DNA of 5,780 nucleotides from Desulfotomaculum sp. (GCA_003513005.1 DOTD01000070.1:1-5780); one strand, 5' to 3'. Counted from the first letter of the stretch, positions 1 through 5,780 are shown. The notes: generated by a model not told the origin, from the sequence alone. Made by a program: numbers and translations.

Positions 1-374
1 CTTCATATTCTCGCCTACTGCGCCATTGAAGCCAAGATAGTGGAATCGATAGAGCAGATATTTGAACAGTTTCTTTGGATGTGTGACCAGGCTCAATTAC
101 TTCTATCATTTTAAGGGAGCAGGTTCTTTAATTTGCTACGGCTCCTAAGCGTGTGGGCAATACGATTTGCCCCTGCTGCTCCAGTTTGAGCAAGAGATCC
201 CGGCAGGCCATATCCTTTATCTGTCCTGTGGGAGAGTGCCAATTCCAGAATCGGCAGAGTTCCCTCGACAGCCTGCTGCGGTTCCATGAAGGGTTGTCAG
301 AGATCAATCGCTAAGACTGCCTGGACGTGATATTCGGTTATCTCTGTTACCCGGAATTCAGCTTCTGTTTTCAT
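1..374 (-). pseudogene. Decayed DUF4338/DruA-family gene, N-terminal half, frameshifted, continues past window start
   Basis: On the minus strand three frames together rebuild the beginning of a DUF4338 (DruA-like) protein. An ATG at 374-372 opens a 25-codon frame that stops at 299-297. A second frame, 310-128, reads about 60 residues including SRELCRFWNWHSPTGQIKD and DMACRDLLLKLEQQGQIVLP, which is the typical N-terminal helical domain of this family. A third frame, 96-1, reads KLFKYLLYRFHYLGFNGAVG and runs off the edge; YHYLG-like residues open the family's conserved catalytic-like domain. At least two frameshifts make the gene non-functional. DUF4338 includes the Druantia defence protein DruA, but most members are stand-alone, multicopy and often broken genes with mobile-element-like behaviour. 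No druBCDE-type partner is visible, so I read this as a mobile-type remnant. The family call is from recognised motifs, not a search. Confidence 0.75.
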
Positions 375-413
375 GTTTCCATATTACATGATTTGCAGCG
401 TTGAGTCCAGGAC

Positions 414-447
414 TATTTTTCTATTGAGGCGTAATTTGAGAAAAATA
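414..447. repeat. Perfect 9-bp inverted repeat, 16-nt spacer
   Basis: TATTTTTCT at 414-422 is the exact reverse complement of AGAAAAATA at 439-447. The repeat lies between the broken DUF4338 gene and the point near 454 where the flavoprotein frame is cut by a TAG stop. It is AT-rich, so chance is possible. It could be a relic of an element end, a weak hairpin, or nothing. The rest of 375-483 shows no gene. Confidence 0.35.
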
Positions 448-483
448 TTTACGTAGCTGAGTAGTTACCCTCTTGGAGCGATT

Positions 484-1419
484 ATGCCGCTTAACTTTGA
501 CAAGGTATGCGCCCTGGCCATAGACAGAACTATGTTCGACCGCCGGTTATACACGCAGGCCGTTGATAACGGGGTGGATGTGAGATTATCCACAAGGGTT
601 GTTGGTCTTAGAAGAAATGGGAATGAAATTGAGATAAAAGCAATTTCCGGCGGCAGGGAACATTTATTTAAAACACCCCTGTTAATTGGCGCTGACGGGG
701 TGAATTCTTTAACCGCCCGTTTTATCAATATACCCCGGCCTGAAATAAAAGTCAGGGCCTTTGCCGCTGAAGTAGAGATGCCGAATGAAGAAGCCGGCTC
801 TGTAAAACTCTTTCTGGGGAGATCGATCTCACCAGGCTGGTTTGGCTGGATCATTCCCTTGGATGAAAAACAAAGCCGTGTGGGGGTGGGAGTTTTTGAT
901 AATTCAGCAGGGCCGTTACATTGTTTTAAAATGCTTATTGAAAGATATCCGGAACTTTTTAAGGACATGAAGATAAAGAAAACAACCGGCGGCATTATTC
1001 CTGTCGGTCTTCCTCAAAGGGTATACGGCGACAATGTCATGGTTGTCGGCGATGTTGCCTGTCAGACTAAACCCATCTCCGGTGGCGGTCTCTATTTTGG
1101 TCTTCTAAGCGCCGGCCATTGCGCTTCTGTTGCTGTTGAATCACTTAAACAGAATAATTTTACCGGAGAAAGACTGTCCGCCTACCAAGTTCTATGGGAA
1201 AAAAACCCGGGTAAAGAAATAATAAAGGGGCTTTCTTACAGAAAAATGTTTAACAGTTTCTCGGACAGACAAACAGAATCTATCTTCCGCAGTCTTAACC
1301 AGCCATTTGTGCGTTCACTTGCTGTAAGATACGGGCATATTGATTCTCCTTCCGATCTGATCGGAAAAGTGTTAGGCAGGGGGTTTGATCTGGCTTCTCC
1401 GGGTTCAATAATTGGTTGA
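484..1419 (+). CDS. Geranylgeranyl reductase-family FAD oxidoreductase, N-terminally truncated (probable remnant)
   Basis: This 311-residue frame belongs to the FAD-dependent geranylgeranyl reductase-like family, whose members reduce isoprenoid chains of lipids or quinones. Visible family marks are DRTMFDRRL at residues 14-22, the GADG motif at 69-72 (LLIGADGVNS), and the FAD ribityl/pyrophosphate motif VVGDVACQTKPISGGGLYFG starting near residue 188. The N-terminal Rossmann segment with the GxGxxG motif and KPCGG-type region, roughly the first 80-100 residues of a usual 390-400, is missing. The homologous-looking frame continues upstream to about 457 (LSSYPLGAI) and then meets TAG at 454-456, so the cut lies near there. 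GGAG at 475-478 sits 5 nt before ATG 484 and could allow translation, but without the dinucleotide-binding fold the product is unlikely to bind FAD. The body has no internal stop, so the loss may be recent. It converges with the channel gene, 72 nt away, and no clear terminator lies between them. Confidence 0.8.
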   Translation: MPLNFDKVCALAIDRTMFDRRLYTQAVDNGVDVRLSTRVVGLRRNGNEIEIKAISGGREHLFKTPLLIGADGVNSLTARFINIPRPEIKVRAFAAEVEMPNEEAGSVKLFLGRSISPGWFGWIIPLDEKQSRVGVGVFDNSAGPLHCFKMLIERYPELFKDMKIKKTTGGIIPVGLPQRVYGDNVMVVGDVACQTKPISGGGLYFGLLSAGHCASVAVESLKQNNFTGERLSAYQVLWEKNPGKEIIKGLSYRKMFNSFSDRQTESIFRSLNQPFVRSLAVRYGHIDSPSDLIGKVLGRGFDLASPGSIIG

Positions 1420-1491
1420 CGCTTGTATGCCGGAATTTGCCGTGAGATTTGTTCACAGAGCCGGGTGAGTGGATGCAGCGGTTTTCTTCAT

Positions 1492-2340
1492 TTACTTCTT
1501 CTCTTCCCCCCAGTATAAAGTTATGTGTTGGTAAGGAATTTCTATTCCCAGTTCATCAAAGGTATTTTTAATCCTTTTACGAAGCTCGCGTCCAACCTTC
1601 CACTGCTGTAGGGGCAGTGTTTTAATCATCAGCTTGATGATGACTCCGCTGGGGTTGAAATTATTAACGCCCAGCACTTCCAAAGGGGCAAGGATCAGCT
1701 GCTTGAATTCAGGATCTTTGGACAAATTATCGCCTATTTTATTAAGTATCCCAATAACATAGTCAATGTCCTCACGGTAGGAGATTTCCAGGTCGATCAA
1801 ATACCCTGACCAATCCTTGGTCATGTTGGAGACCGAAGTTATTGAACCGTTGGGGAATATGTGAACTACACCGCTCAAGTCCCGCAGCACAGTCGTTCTT
1901 AAATTTATTGAAACAACTTCACCCGAAGTGCCATTCAAAGAGACGATATCGCCAATCCTGATTTGATTTTCCAGGAGTATAAAAAATCCGCTGATTACAT
2001 CCTTGACCAGACTCTGGGCGCCGAAGCCAAGGGCCAGGCCGCCAATTCCAGCCGCCGTGATAATCGGCCTGATATCGATTCCCAATTCATTGAGGATAAT
2101 AATCACAGCCACCACAAAAGCACTGACTTTAACTATCTTGTGCAGAATTCCCAATAGAGTATGGACGCGTTTTTTATTTTCCTGTACGTATTCCTGGCTG
2201 GTCAGCACTTTCTCGAACCTTTTAAAGGCGGTGTTGATCAGACGTTCCGCAATAAAAGCGGCGGCGATAACCAGCAGGATGCGCAGCCCCGAATGGAGCA
2301 GCCAGCCTGTGAGAAGATCGATAAAGTCTTTCCAGTTCAT
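1492..2340 (-). CDS. MscS-family small-conductance mechanosensitive ion channel
   Basis: This 282-residue inner-membrane channel of the MscS family (size similar to Bacillus YkuT) would open under membrane tension to release solutes during osmotic downshock. Hydrophobic segments lie at about residues 18-35 and 70-86. The third, pore-lining helix is at about 92-123 and contains the Gly/Ala-rich signature AAGIGGLALGFGAQSLVKD, followed by ENQIRIGDIV at 124-133, which enters the cytoplasmic beta domain. The segment LRDLSGVVHIFPNGSI is the family's usual beta-domain motif (R-x-x-x-G-x-x-x-x-x-P-N). The C-terminal alpha/beta domain ends at GIEIPYQHITLYWGEEKK and appears complete. The ATG at 2340 is preceded by GGGGGGGAG about 3 nt upstream, which supports this start. 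The gene stands alone, divergent from spoVR and convergent with the flavoprotein. Paralogues are common, so no specific gene symbol is given. Confidence 0.93.
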   Translation of the reverse strand: MNWKDFIDLLTGWLLHSGLRILLVIAAAFIAERLINTAFKRFEKVLTSQEYVQENKKRVHTLLGILHKIVKVSAFVVAVIIILNELGIDIRPIITAAGIGGLALGFGAQSLVKDVISGFFILLENQIRIGDIVSLNGTSGEVVSINLRTTVLRDLSGVVHIFPNGSITSVSNMTKDWSGYLIDLEISYREDIDYVIGILNKIGDNLSKDPEFKQLILAPLEVLGVNNFNPSGVIIKLMIKTLPLQQWKVGRELRKRIKNTFDELGIEIPYQHITLYWGEEKK

Positions 2341-2378
2341 GTTCTCCCCCCCAGATTATTAATAAATATCTCATCCGG

Positions 2379-2407
2379 ATTATAACAGGAATAGAAGATA
2401 AAAATAA
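2379..2407 (-). promoter_or_regulatory. Candidate sigma-A promoter for the mscS-type gene
   Basis: The minus strand has a perfect TATAAT -10 at 2384-2379, about 40 nt before the start codon at 2340. A 17-nt spacer places TTATTT at 2407-2402 in the -35 position, which matches the consensus poorly. The -10 match and its location are good; the -35 is weak. Confidence 0.45.
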
Positions 2408-2593
2408 AGATTCGTTTCCTTCTCGTCCATCTCTTTACCTCAAACAAAATATCCACCAGGAACAAGCGGGGTACTCTATAAACATAAATTATACCAGGAA
2501 AAGAACTTCAAGAAAAACAGCTTTAGACGTCCAAAAGGCGCAGCGGTGAACATATACTATTTATGTATGTAATCTTCAAAGCTGTATCTGGTT

Positions 2594-2598
2594 AGGAG
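2594..2598 (+). promoter_or_regulatory. Ribosome binding site fixing the spoVR start
   Basis: AGGAG lies 8 nt before ATG 2607. An in-frame GTG at 2598 overlaps the last base of this site and has no usable site of its own. ATG 2607 is therefore the better start, removing three residues from the longest open frame. Confidence 0.75.
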
Positions 2599-2606
2599 TG
2601 ATTTTT

Positions 2607-3995
2607 ATGGCAAATGACGAACTGCGCCTGCTGGAAAAAGCCGTTGAAAAGATAACCGCCATAGCGAGAGAATTCGGGCTTGACTTCTACGATATTTTTT
2701 TTGAAATATGCCCGGCTGACATACTTTATACTTTTGGGGCATACGGTATGCCCACCCGTTATTCACACTGGACGTTCGGCAAGGCCTACCACAAGATGAA
2801 AACCCAGTACGATTACAACCTGAGCCGGATCTATGAGCTCGTGATTAATTCCGACCCCTGTTATGCCTTTTTACTGGAGGGGAATTCACTTATTCAGAAC
2901 AAGCTGGTCATTGCTCACGTTCTCGCTCACTGTGATTTCTTTAAGAATAACGTTCATTTTCGACGCACTGCCCGCAATATGGTCGAGTCCATGGCGGGGG
3001 CGGCGGAACGGTTCAGGGGCTACGAAATGCAGTACGGCAAAGACAAGGTTGAATCTTTCCTGGACGCGGTTATATCAATCGAGGAGCATGTCGACCCGCG
3101 CTGCTTTCTCAATCCTAAAAAGAACAGAAAAAAGGAACCTGAAGATACGACCTATGATGACCTTTGGGAGATCGATCAGCCCAACCGGGAAAATAAAAGC
3201 GAAGATAACGTGAAATTTCCCGAAAGCCCGCAAAAGGATTTACTGCTCTTTTTAATGGAGCATTCCCGCGACCTCAAAGACTGGCAGCGGGATATAATTT
3301 CAGTGATCAGGCAGGAGATGCTTTACTTCTGGCCGCAGATGGAAACCAAAGTCATGAATGAGGGCTGGGCAACTTACTGGCACCTGAAGATAATGCGCGA
3401 ACTGGATCTAGTTGAGGACGAGGCCTTAGAATTTGCCAAAATGCATACCGGGGTTGTTCAGGCTTCCCGTTTTCATTTGAACCCCTATTTGATCGGCCTG
3501 AAGCTTTACGAATCCATTGAAAAAAGATGGGACCAACCCGGTAAGGAAGAAAAGGAAAAGTATAAAAGGGCTGAAGGCGGGGGAAGAAACAAGATCTTTG
3601 AGGTAAGGGAATCCGAAAACGATATTTCCTTTTTAAGGAACTACCTGAGCAAAGATCTTATCGAGGAGCTGGATTTGTACCTGTATAAAAAGCAGGGCAC
3701 AGAGTGGAAAGTGGTGGAAAAGGACTGGGAAGTAGTACGGGATGTGATTGTCGACAGCCTGACCAACTGCGGTTTTCCCTATCTTGTGGTGGAGGATGGC
3801 GATTACGGAAAGCAGGGTGATTTGTATCTGAAGCACAATTACGAAGGTATTGAGTTGGACGTTTTCTATCTGGAAAAGACCCTTCCCTATGTACATCAGA
3901 TATGGGGGAGAAAGATACACATCGAGACTGTCGTTGACAGTAAAAAAGTCGTCTTTTTATACAACGGCGATAAAATAAGCAAAAAATTTCTCTAA
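2607..3995 (+). CDS. spoVR: SpoVR family protein (stage V sporulation protein R)
   Basis: This 462-residue cytoplasmic protein is a full-length SpoVR/YcgB family member. In Bacillus SpoVR is needed for normal spore cortex formation; its biochemical activity is not established. The family's conserved blocks are present in order: FEICPADILYTFGAYGMPTR at about residues 32-51, SHWTFGKAYHKMKTQYDYNL at 53-72, NSDPCYAFLLEGNSLIQNKL at 81-100, the His-rich HVLAHCDFF at 104-112, and QEMLYFWPQMETKVMNEGWA at 236-255 followed by TYWH. A Lys/Glu/Asp-rich, probably flexible linker spans about 170-210. The C-terminal third (about 350-462) is the more variable SpoVR tail and ends normally. No signal peptide or membrane segment is seen. 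In many bacteria spoVR lies next to prkA (yeaG) and yhbH (yeaH); neither is within this window. The gene is divergent from the channel gene and followed by an intrinsic terminator, so it is probably monocistronic. No convincing sigma-A promoter is visible upstream; a sporulation sigma factor is plausible. Confidence 0.95.
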   Translation: MANDELRLLEKAVEKITAIAREFGLDFYDIFFEICPADILYTFGAYGMPTRYSHWTFGKAYHKMKTQYDYNLSRIYELVINSDPCYAFLLEGNSLIQNKLVIAHVLAHCDFFKNNVHFRRTARNMVESMAGAAERFRGYEMQYGKDKVESFLDAVISIEEHVDPRCFLNPKKNRKKEPEDTTYDDLWEIDQPNRENKSEDNVKFPESPQKDLLLFLMEHSRDLKDWQRDIISVIRQEMLYFWPQMETKVMNEGWATYWHLKIMRELDLVEDEALEFAKMHTGVVQASRFHLNPYLIGLKLYESIEKRWDQPGKEEKEKYKRAEGGGRNKIFEVRESENDISFLRNYLSKDLIEELDLYLYKKQGTEWKVVEKDWEVVRDVIVDSLTNCGFPYLVVEDGDYGKQGDLYLKHNYEGIELDVFYLEKTLPYVHQIWGRKIHIETVVDSKKVVFLYNGDKISKKFL

Positions 3996-4098
3996 TCAAA
4001 AATCCCTGTCAGTACAAGAGTTTGAAAGTTTTGTCCTTAAATATGAAATTAATATCTGCGATTATAAAATGAGAACATTTGATAAAGATGGACTTGAT

Positions 4099-4130
4099 AA
4101 AAAGAGAGGTGGATTATCCACTTCTTTTTT
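4099..4130 (+). terminator. Rho-independent terminator downstream of spoVR
   Basis: A-rich and G-rich bases at 4099-4112 pair with 4118-4130 around a 5-nt ATTAT loop. The 13-14 bp stem includes two G-T wobbles and runs into six consecutive T. The 5' arm begins with five A, so it may also work on the other strand. It lies about 105 nt after the spoVR stop codon and separates spoVR from the amidase gene. Confidence 0.85.
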
Positions 4131-4203
4131 ATAGTTAGAAAGGGGCAGTATATAGGATTATAAAGATACTCGTTTCTTAATTCTACAAAATACTGCAAAT
4201 TAA

Positions 4204-4246
4204 AACGATTGATAAATATTGTCTGATATAGTAAATTTATGTCTGA
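4204..4246 (+). promoter_or_regulatory. Candidate promoter region and direct repeats upstream of the amidase gene
   Basis: Two overlapping readings are possible. A sigma-A-like pair is TTGATA (4209-4214), a 17-nt spacer and TAAATT (4232-4237), with a 4/6 match in each box. A sigma-K-like reading is AACG (4204-4207), 17 nt, then GATATAGTA (4225-4233) against CATAnnnTA. TGTCTGA also occurs twice, at 4220-4226 and 4240-4246, spaced 20 bp or about two helical turns, as a dimeric regulator site could be. None is strong. The rest of the 303-nt gap 3996-4298 holds the terminator and a 7-bp inverted repeat (GCAGTAT 4145-4151, ATACTGC 4190-4196), but no gene. Confidence 0.3.
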
Positions 4247-4280
4247 CTGTTACAGATTATATTGAACAAATAACAAGAAG

Positions 4281-4288
4281 AAAGGAGG
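4281..4288 (+). promoter_or_regulatory. Strong ribosome binding site for the amidase gene
   Basis: AAAGGAGG is nearly the full anti-Shine-Dalgarno complement, 10 nt before ATG 4299. The nearer ATG at 4291 is in another frame. This supports efficient translation from 4299. Confidence 0.85.
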
Positions 4289-4298
4289 AGATGATCAT

Positions 4299-5039
4299 AT
4301 GTTAGTCTGTTTAGATCCTGGTCATGGCGGTTGGGATTCAGGCGCTGTCGGTCCTGCCAGGACAAAAGAGTCAGATGTAAACCTACAGATCGCCATAAAA
4401 GTTGGCAATTATCTTTCCCAGGCCGCTACTGTTTGTTTCACACGCACAACTGACAAAGCCCTGGCTGATCCGTCCGGTAATGTGTCGGGTGATTTGCAGG
4501 GCAGGGTTGCTATTTCAAACAGCAAGAAGGCTGACTGTTTTGTAAGTATTCATTGTAATTCAGCCACTGCAAACGCCCACGGGATGGAGATATGGCACGA
4601 CAGCCAGAAAGGTAAGGTTTTAGCCCAGAAGATTTACGATCTGCTTCTTCCGGCTGTTGGCCTAACAGGCCGCGGAGTAAAGGACGATAATAAGGTCGGG
4701 CATCACCTATACGTTTTGGTTCATTCTGACTGTCCTGCTGCCCTTGTGGAAGTTGCGTTTATATCAAATCCTCAGGAAGAAACCTTGTTAAAAGCGGCTG
4801 AATTCCAGGATAAGGCAGCTTGGGCAATTGCTTGCGGTATAGCCTCTTATTTGGGGCTGAATCTAAATACAGAAGGTGATGATATGGAACTGCCGAAGAT
4901 CAAGGTTGTTGTTGGCGGTAAGGAGTTGGAAGGTTACCTGTATAATGGTACTTCCTGCGCTCCTGTAAGAGCGTTGGCTGAAGCGTTGGGTAAGACAGTT
5001 ACCTGGAACGAGGCAACCAAAACAGTAACGGTAAGCTAA
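4299..5039 (+). CDS. N-acetylmuramoyl-L-alanine amidase (Amidase_3) with C-terminal copper-amine-oxidase-like domain, no signal peptide
   Basis: This 246-residue zinc amidase cleaves the bond between N-acetylmuramic acid and L-alanine in peptidoglycan. Residues 2 to about 188 are an Amidase_3 domain. LDPGHGG puts a zinc-binding His at 9, KESD gives the ligand Glu at 24, SIHCNS gives the His at 85, and LVEVAFISN holds the catalytic Glu at 151, so all key residues are present. A short polar linker (about 189-197, NTEGDDMEL) joins a C-terminal segment of about 50 residues (KIKVVVGGKELEGYLYNGTS, then PVRALAEALGKTVTW, then ATKTVTVS). This matches one repeat of the copper amine oxidase N-terminal-like (stalk) domain often attached to wall enzymes in Clostridia. 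The protein begins directly in the catalytic domain with no signal peptide. The enzyme would therefore stay in the cytoplasm until lysis, like Bacillus CwlC in mother-cell lysis or a phage endolysin. The nearby spoVR favours sporulation, but no phage genes or SPOR repeats help decide. Confidence 0.93.
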   Translation: MLVCLDPGHGGWDSGAVGPARTKESDVNLQIAIKVGNYLSQAATVCFTRTTDKALADPSGNVSGDLQGRVAISNSKKADCFVSIHCNSATANAHGMEIWHDSQKGKVLAQKIYDLLLPAVGLTGRGVKDDNKVGHHLYVLVHSDCPAALVEVAFISNPQEETLLKAAEFQDKAAWAIACGIASYLGLNLNTEGDDMELPKIKVVVGGKELEGYLYNGTSCAPVRALAEALGKTVTWNEATKTVTVS

Positions 5040-5114
5040 AGGGCCGTGCAGTACGCCTCCAGTTTCACTAAATATATCTGTCTTAAGGCCCTAGCCGAAA
5101 GCAGCTTTTATTTA

Positions 5115-5336
5115 TTATTTAAAAGGTCCTGTTGATATAATTTTTTGGCTTTTATCAACTTCGACTACTCGGGAAGCATAGCTGTTTGCCTTTAATACCG
5201 GTATAGTCATGAGATACCCGATTAAAACCAGGGCAAGTGCAATTATTTCGATATATACAGGAATTTCTGGCCAGCCAAACCTTTTATCAAAACCAGGAAG
5301 TATAAAGATCAATGGTAAAGATAAAAATGATAATTT
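5115..5336 (-). pseudogene. Middle fragment of an isoprenylcysteine carboxyl methyltransferase-like membrane protein
   Basis: The minus strand from about 5336 reads KLSFLSLPLIFILPGFDKRF, then GWPEIPVYIEIIALALVLIG, then ANSYASRVVEVDKSQKIIST and GPFK before a stop. This resembles the central part of bacterial ICMT-like methyltransferases (ICMT/PEMT superfamily), with two membrane segments around FDKRFGW and the ANSYASRVV-type motif. The family normally continues after TGPF/Y with the SAM-binding region (YxxVRHPxY-type), but here a TAA stop follows at once and that region is missing. The N-terminal part is also missing. The open frame can be extended to an ATG at 5426, but those first 30 residues are the reverse of the hydrogenase-like piece and do not belong to this family. 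No function is expected. Confidence 0.7.
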
Positions 5337-5519
5337 GACAGAGTCTTTTCCGATATGATCGACCTTCTTTACAGCAATACATTCATGGCCGCTCAGGGTA
5401 AGGAAGCCCTTTACATTCTTGAACAAGCCGTAACCATTTACAGGGATAAGTTAGTTCTTGTCGTAGAAGCGGCAACAGCTTGTGAATCCGCTTCTTCAGC
5501 AGATAGGCTGGTAATGTAA
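5337..5519 (+). pseudogene. Short fragment resembling the [NiFe] hydrogenase small subunit
   Basis: The plus-strand frame 5337-5519 reads SDMIDLLYSNTFMAAQGKEA and then LYILEQAVTIYRDKLVLVVE. This looks like the N-terminal part of a [NiFe] hydrogenase small subunit, in the stretch leading to the conserved VVEG(A/S)xP motif that precedes a cluster-binding cysteine. After VVE at about 5468 the resemblance ends, and the frame stops at 5517-5519. No upstream cysteine motif (CxxC) and no large subunit are present. The piece is about 44 codons of a subunit normally some 260 residues or more, so it is a remnant. It abuts the ICMT-like piece on the left and the transposase remnant on the right. The family assignment is from recognised motif order only and would need a database search. 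Confidence 0.55.
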
Positions 5520-5780
5520 AATTGGATATCTTTCTTCGGCTTTTCGCCGTGCAAATCCGTGAATAATCTTTCTACCCTGGCAAACTGGGCTGCGTAAGGG
5601 AAATTTGTCTATCCCTTTTTTACGGGAACAGTTTTAATGGTGCGTTTTTCAATTCGTCCGTGCCCTTTTTCCAGTGTTTGGTATGGAGGGGGAAAAATCC
5701 TCATTCTTGATGCCCTTGATAGTCTCAAAAAGGTTTCCCTGGTTAAAGTTTTACCGGAAATGTTGTTTATCAGGATAAAC
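5469..5780 (-). pseudogene. ISAs1-like transposase remnant, frameshifted and with stops, continues past window end
   Basis: Read from the right edge leftward on the minus strand, one frame gives NQGNLFETIKGIKNEDFSPS. A shift near the T5C5 run at about 5687-5696 leads to YQTLEKGHGRIEKRTIKTVP. A TAG stop at 5611-5609 follows, then NFPYAAQFARVERLFTDLHG and ITSLSAEEADSQAVAA. The order NQxxL, QTxEKGHGRIExR, TDLxG and GITSLSxEEAD is characteristic of ISAs1-family (H-repeat-type, IS4-like DDE) transposases. The C-terminal RGHWxIEN region and terminal repeats are absent; the sequence breaks off near 5470 at the hydrogenase-like piece. A further frame break is likely near 5751-5753 (TAA) within the expected VKDNQ motif. 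The gene is clearly dead. Confidence 0.72.

Noticed and set aside
1..111. Plus-strand open frame at the left edge ending with TAA at 109-111
   Set aside because: It is the complement of the DUF4338 segment encoding LFKYLLYRFHYLGF, which is the better explanation.
1..374. Druantia anti-phage system
   Set aside because: Only a broken druA-like family piece is present, with no partner genes; calling a defence system is not supported.
465..995. 176-codon open frame on the minus strand opposite the flavoprotein
   Set aside because: It lies antisense inside a frame with clear family motifs; its own product shows no recognisable domain.
1963..2385. Several plus-strand open frames opposite the channel gene
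   Set aside because: They are antisense shadows of the MscS coding sequence, lack ribosome binding sites and resemble no family.
3633..3999. Two minus-strand open frames opposite the 3' part of spoVR
   Set aside because: They are antisense to a conserved gene end, have no recognisable motifs and are probably by-products of its codon use.
4069..4134. A 21-codon plus-strand frame after spoVR, open in its frame from near the spoVR end
   Set aside because: It has no ribosome binding site and its last codons are the terminator hairpin and T run, so the open frame is probably chance.
5040..5092. Inverted repeat AGGGCC (5040-5045) / GGCCCT (5087-5092) right after the amidase stop
   Set aside because: The 6-bp arms are separated by 41 nt and no T run follows, so it is not a convincing terminator; no clear terminator for the amidase was found.
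1..5780. CRISPR array, tRNA or rRNA gene
   Set aside because: No regularly spaced repeats and no cloverleaf or rRNA-like sequence were recognised by eye on either strand.

Overview
The window looks like chromosomal DNA from a spore-forming Gram-positive bacterium of the Clostridia, most likely a Peptococcaceae-type anaerobe (Pelotomaculum/Desulfotomaculum relatives). This is inference. It rests on a full-length SpoVR sporulation protein, strong AGGAG-type ribosome binding sites, moderate GC, a geranylgeranyl-reductase-type flavoprotein, an amidase with a copper-amine-oxidase-like tail, and a piece that resembles a [NiFe] hydrogenase.

Layout from left to right. Positions 1-374 (minus) are the decayed start of a DUF4338/DruA-family gene, split over at least three frames and running off the left edge. 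Positions 375-483 hold no intact gene but carry a perfect 9-bp inverted repeat. Positions 484-1419 (plus) are a flavoprotein of the geranylgeranyl reductase family that lacks its N-terminal FAD-binding fold. It converges on a complete MscS-type mechanosensitive channel gene (2340-1492, minus). A divergent intergenic region of about 265 bp separates that gene from spoVR (2607-3995, plus). A strong intrinsic terminator follows at 4099-4130. A 5'-regulatory stretch then leads to a signal-peptide-less N-acetylmuramoyl-L-alanine amidase (4299-5039, plus).

The right end, from about 5115, is a mosaic of broken genes. In order these are a middle piece of an isoprenylcysteine carboxyl methyltransferase-like membrane protein (minus), a short piece resembling the [NiFe] hydrogenase small subunit (plus), and a frameshifted ISAs1-like transposase remnant (minus) that runs off the window. 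The pieces abut almost exactly.

Three genes look intact and functional: the channel, spoVR and the amidase. SpoVR and a cytoplasmic-type cell wall amidase could both act in spore formation and mother-cell lysis, but they are separated by a terminator and are probably transcribed independently. Both ends of the window are gene graveyards with mobile-element-like remnants. I found no convincing new biological system. The most noteworthy content is the pattern of decay and rearrangement, including one open reading frame that is a chimera of two unrelated fragments read on one strand.
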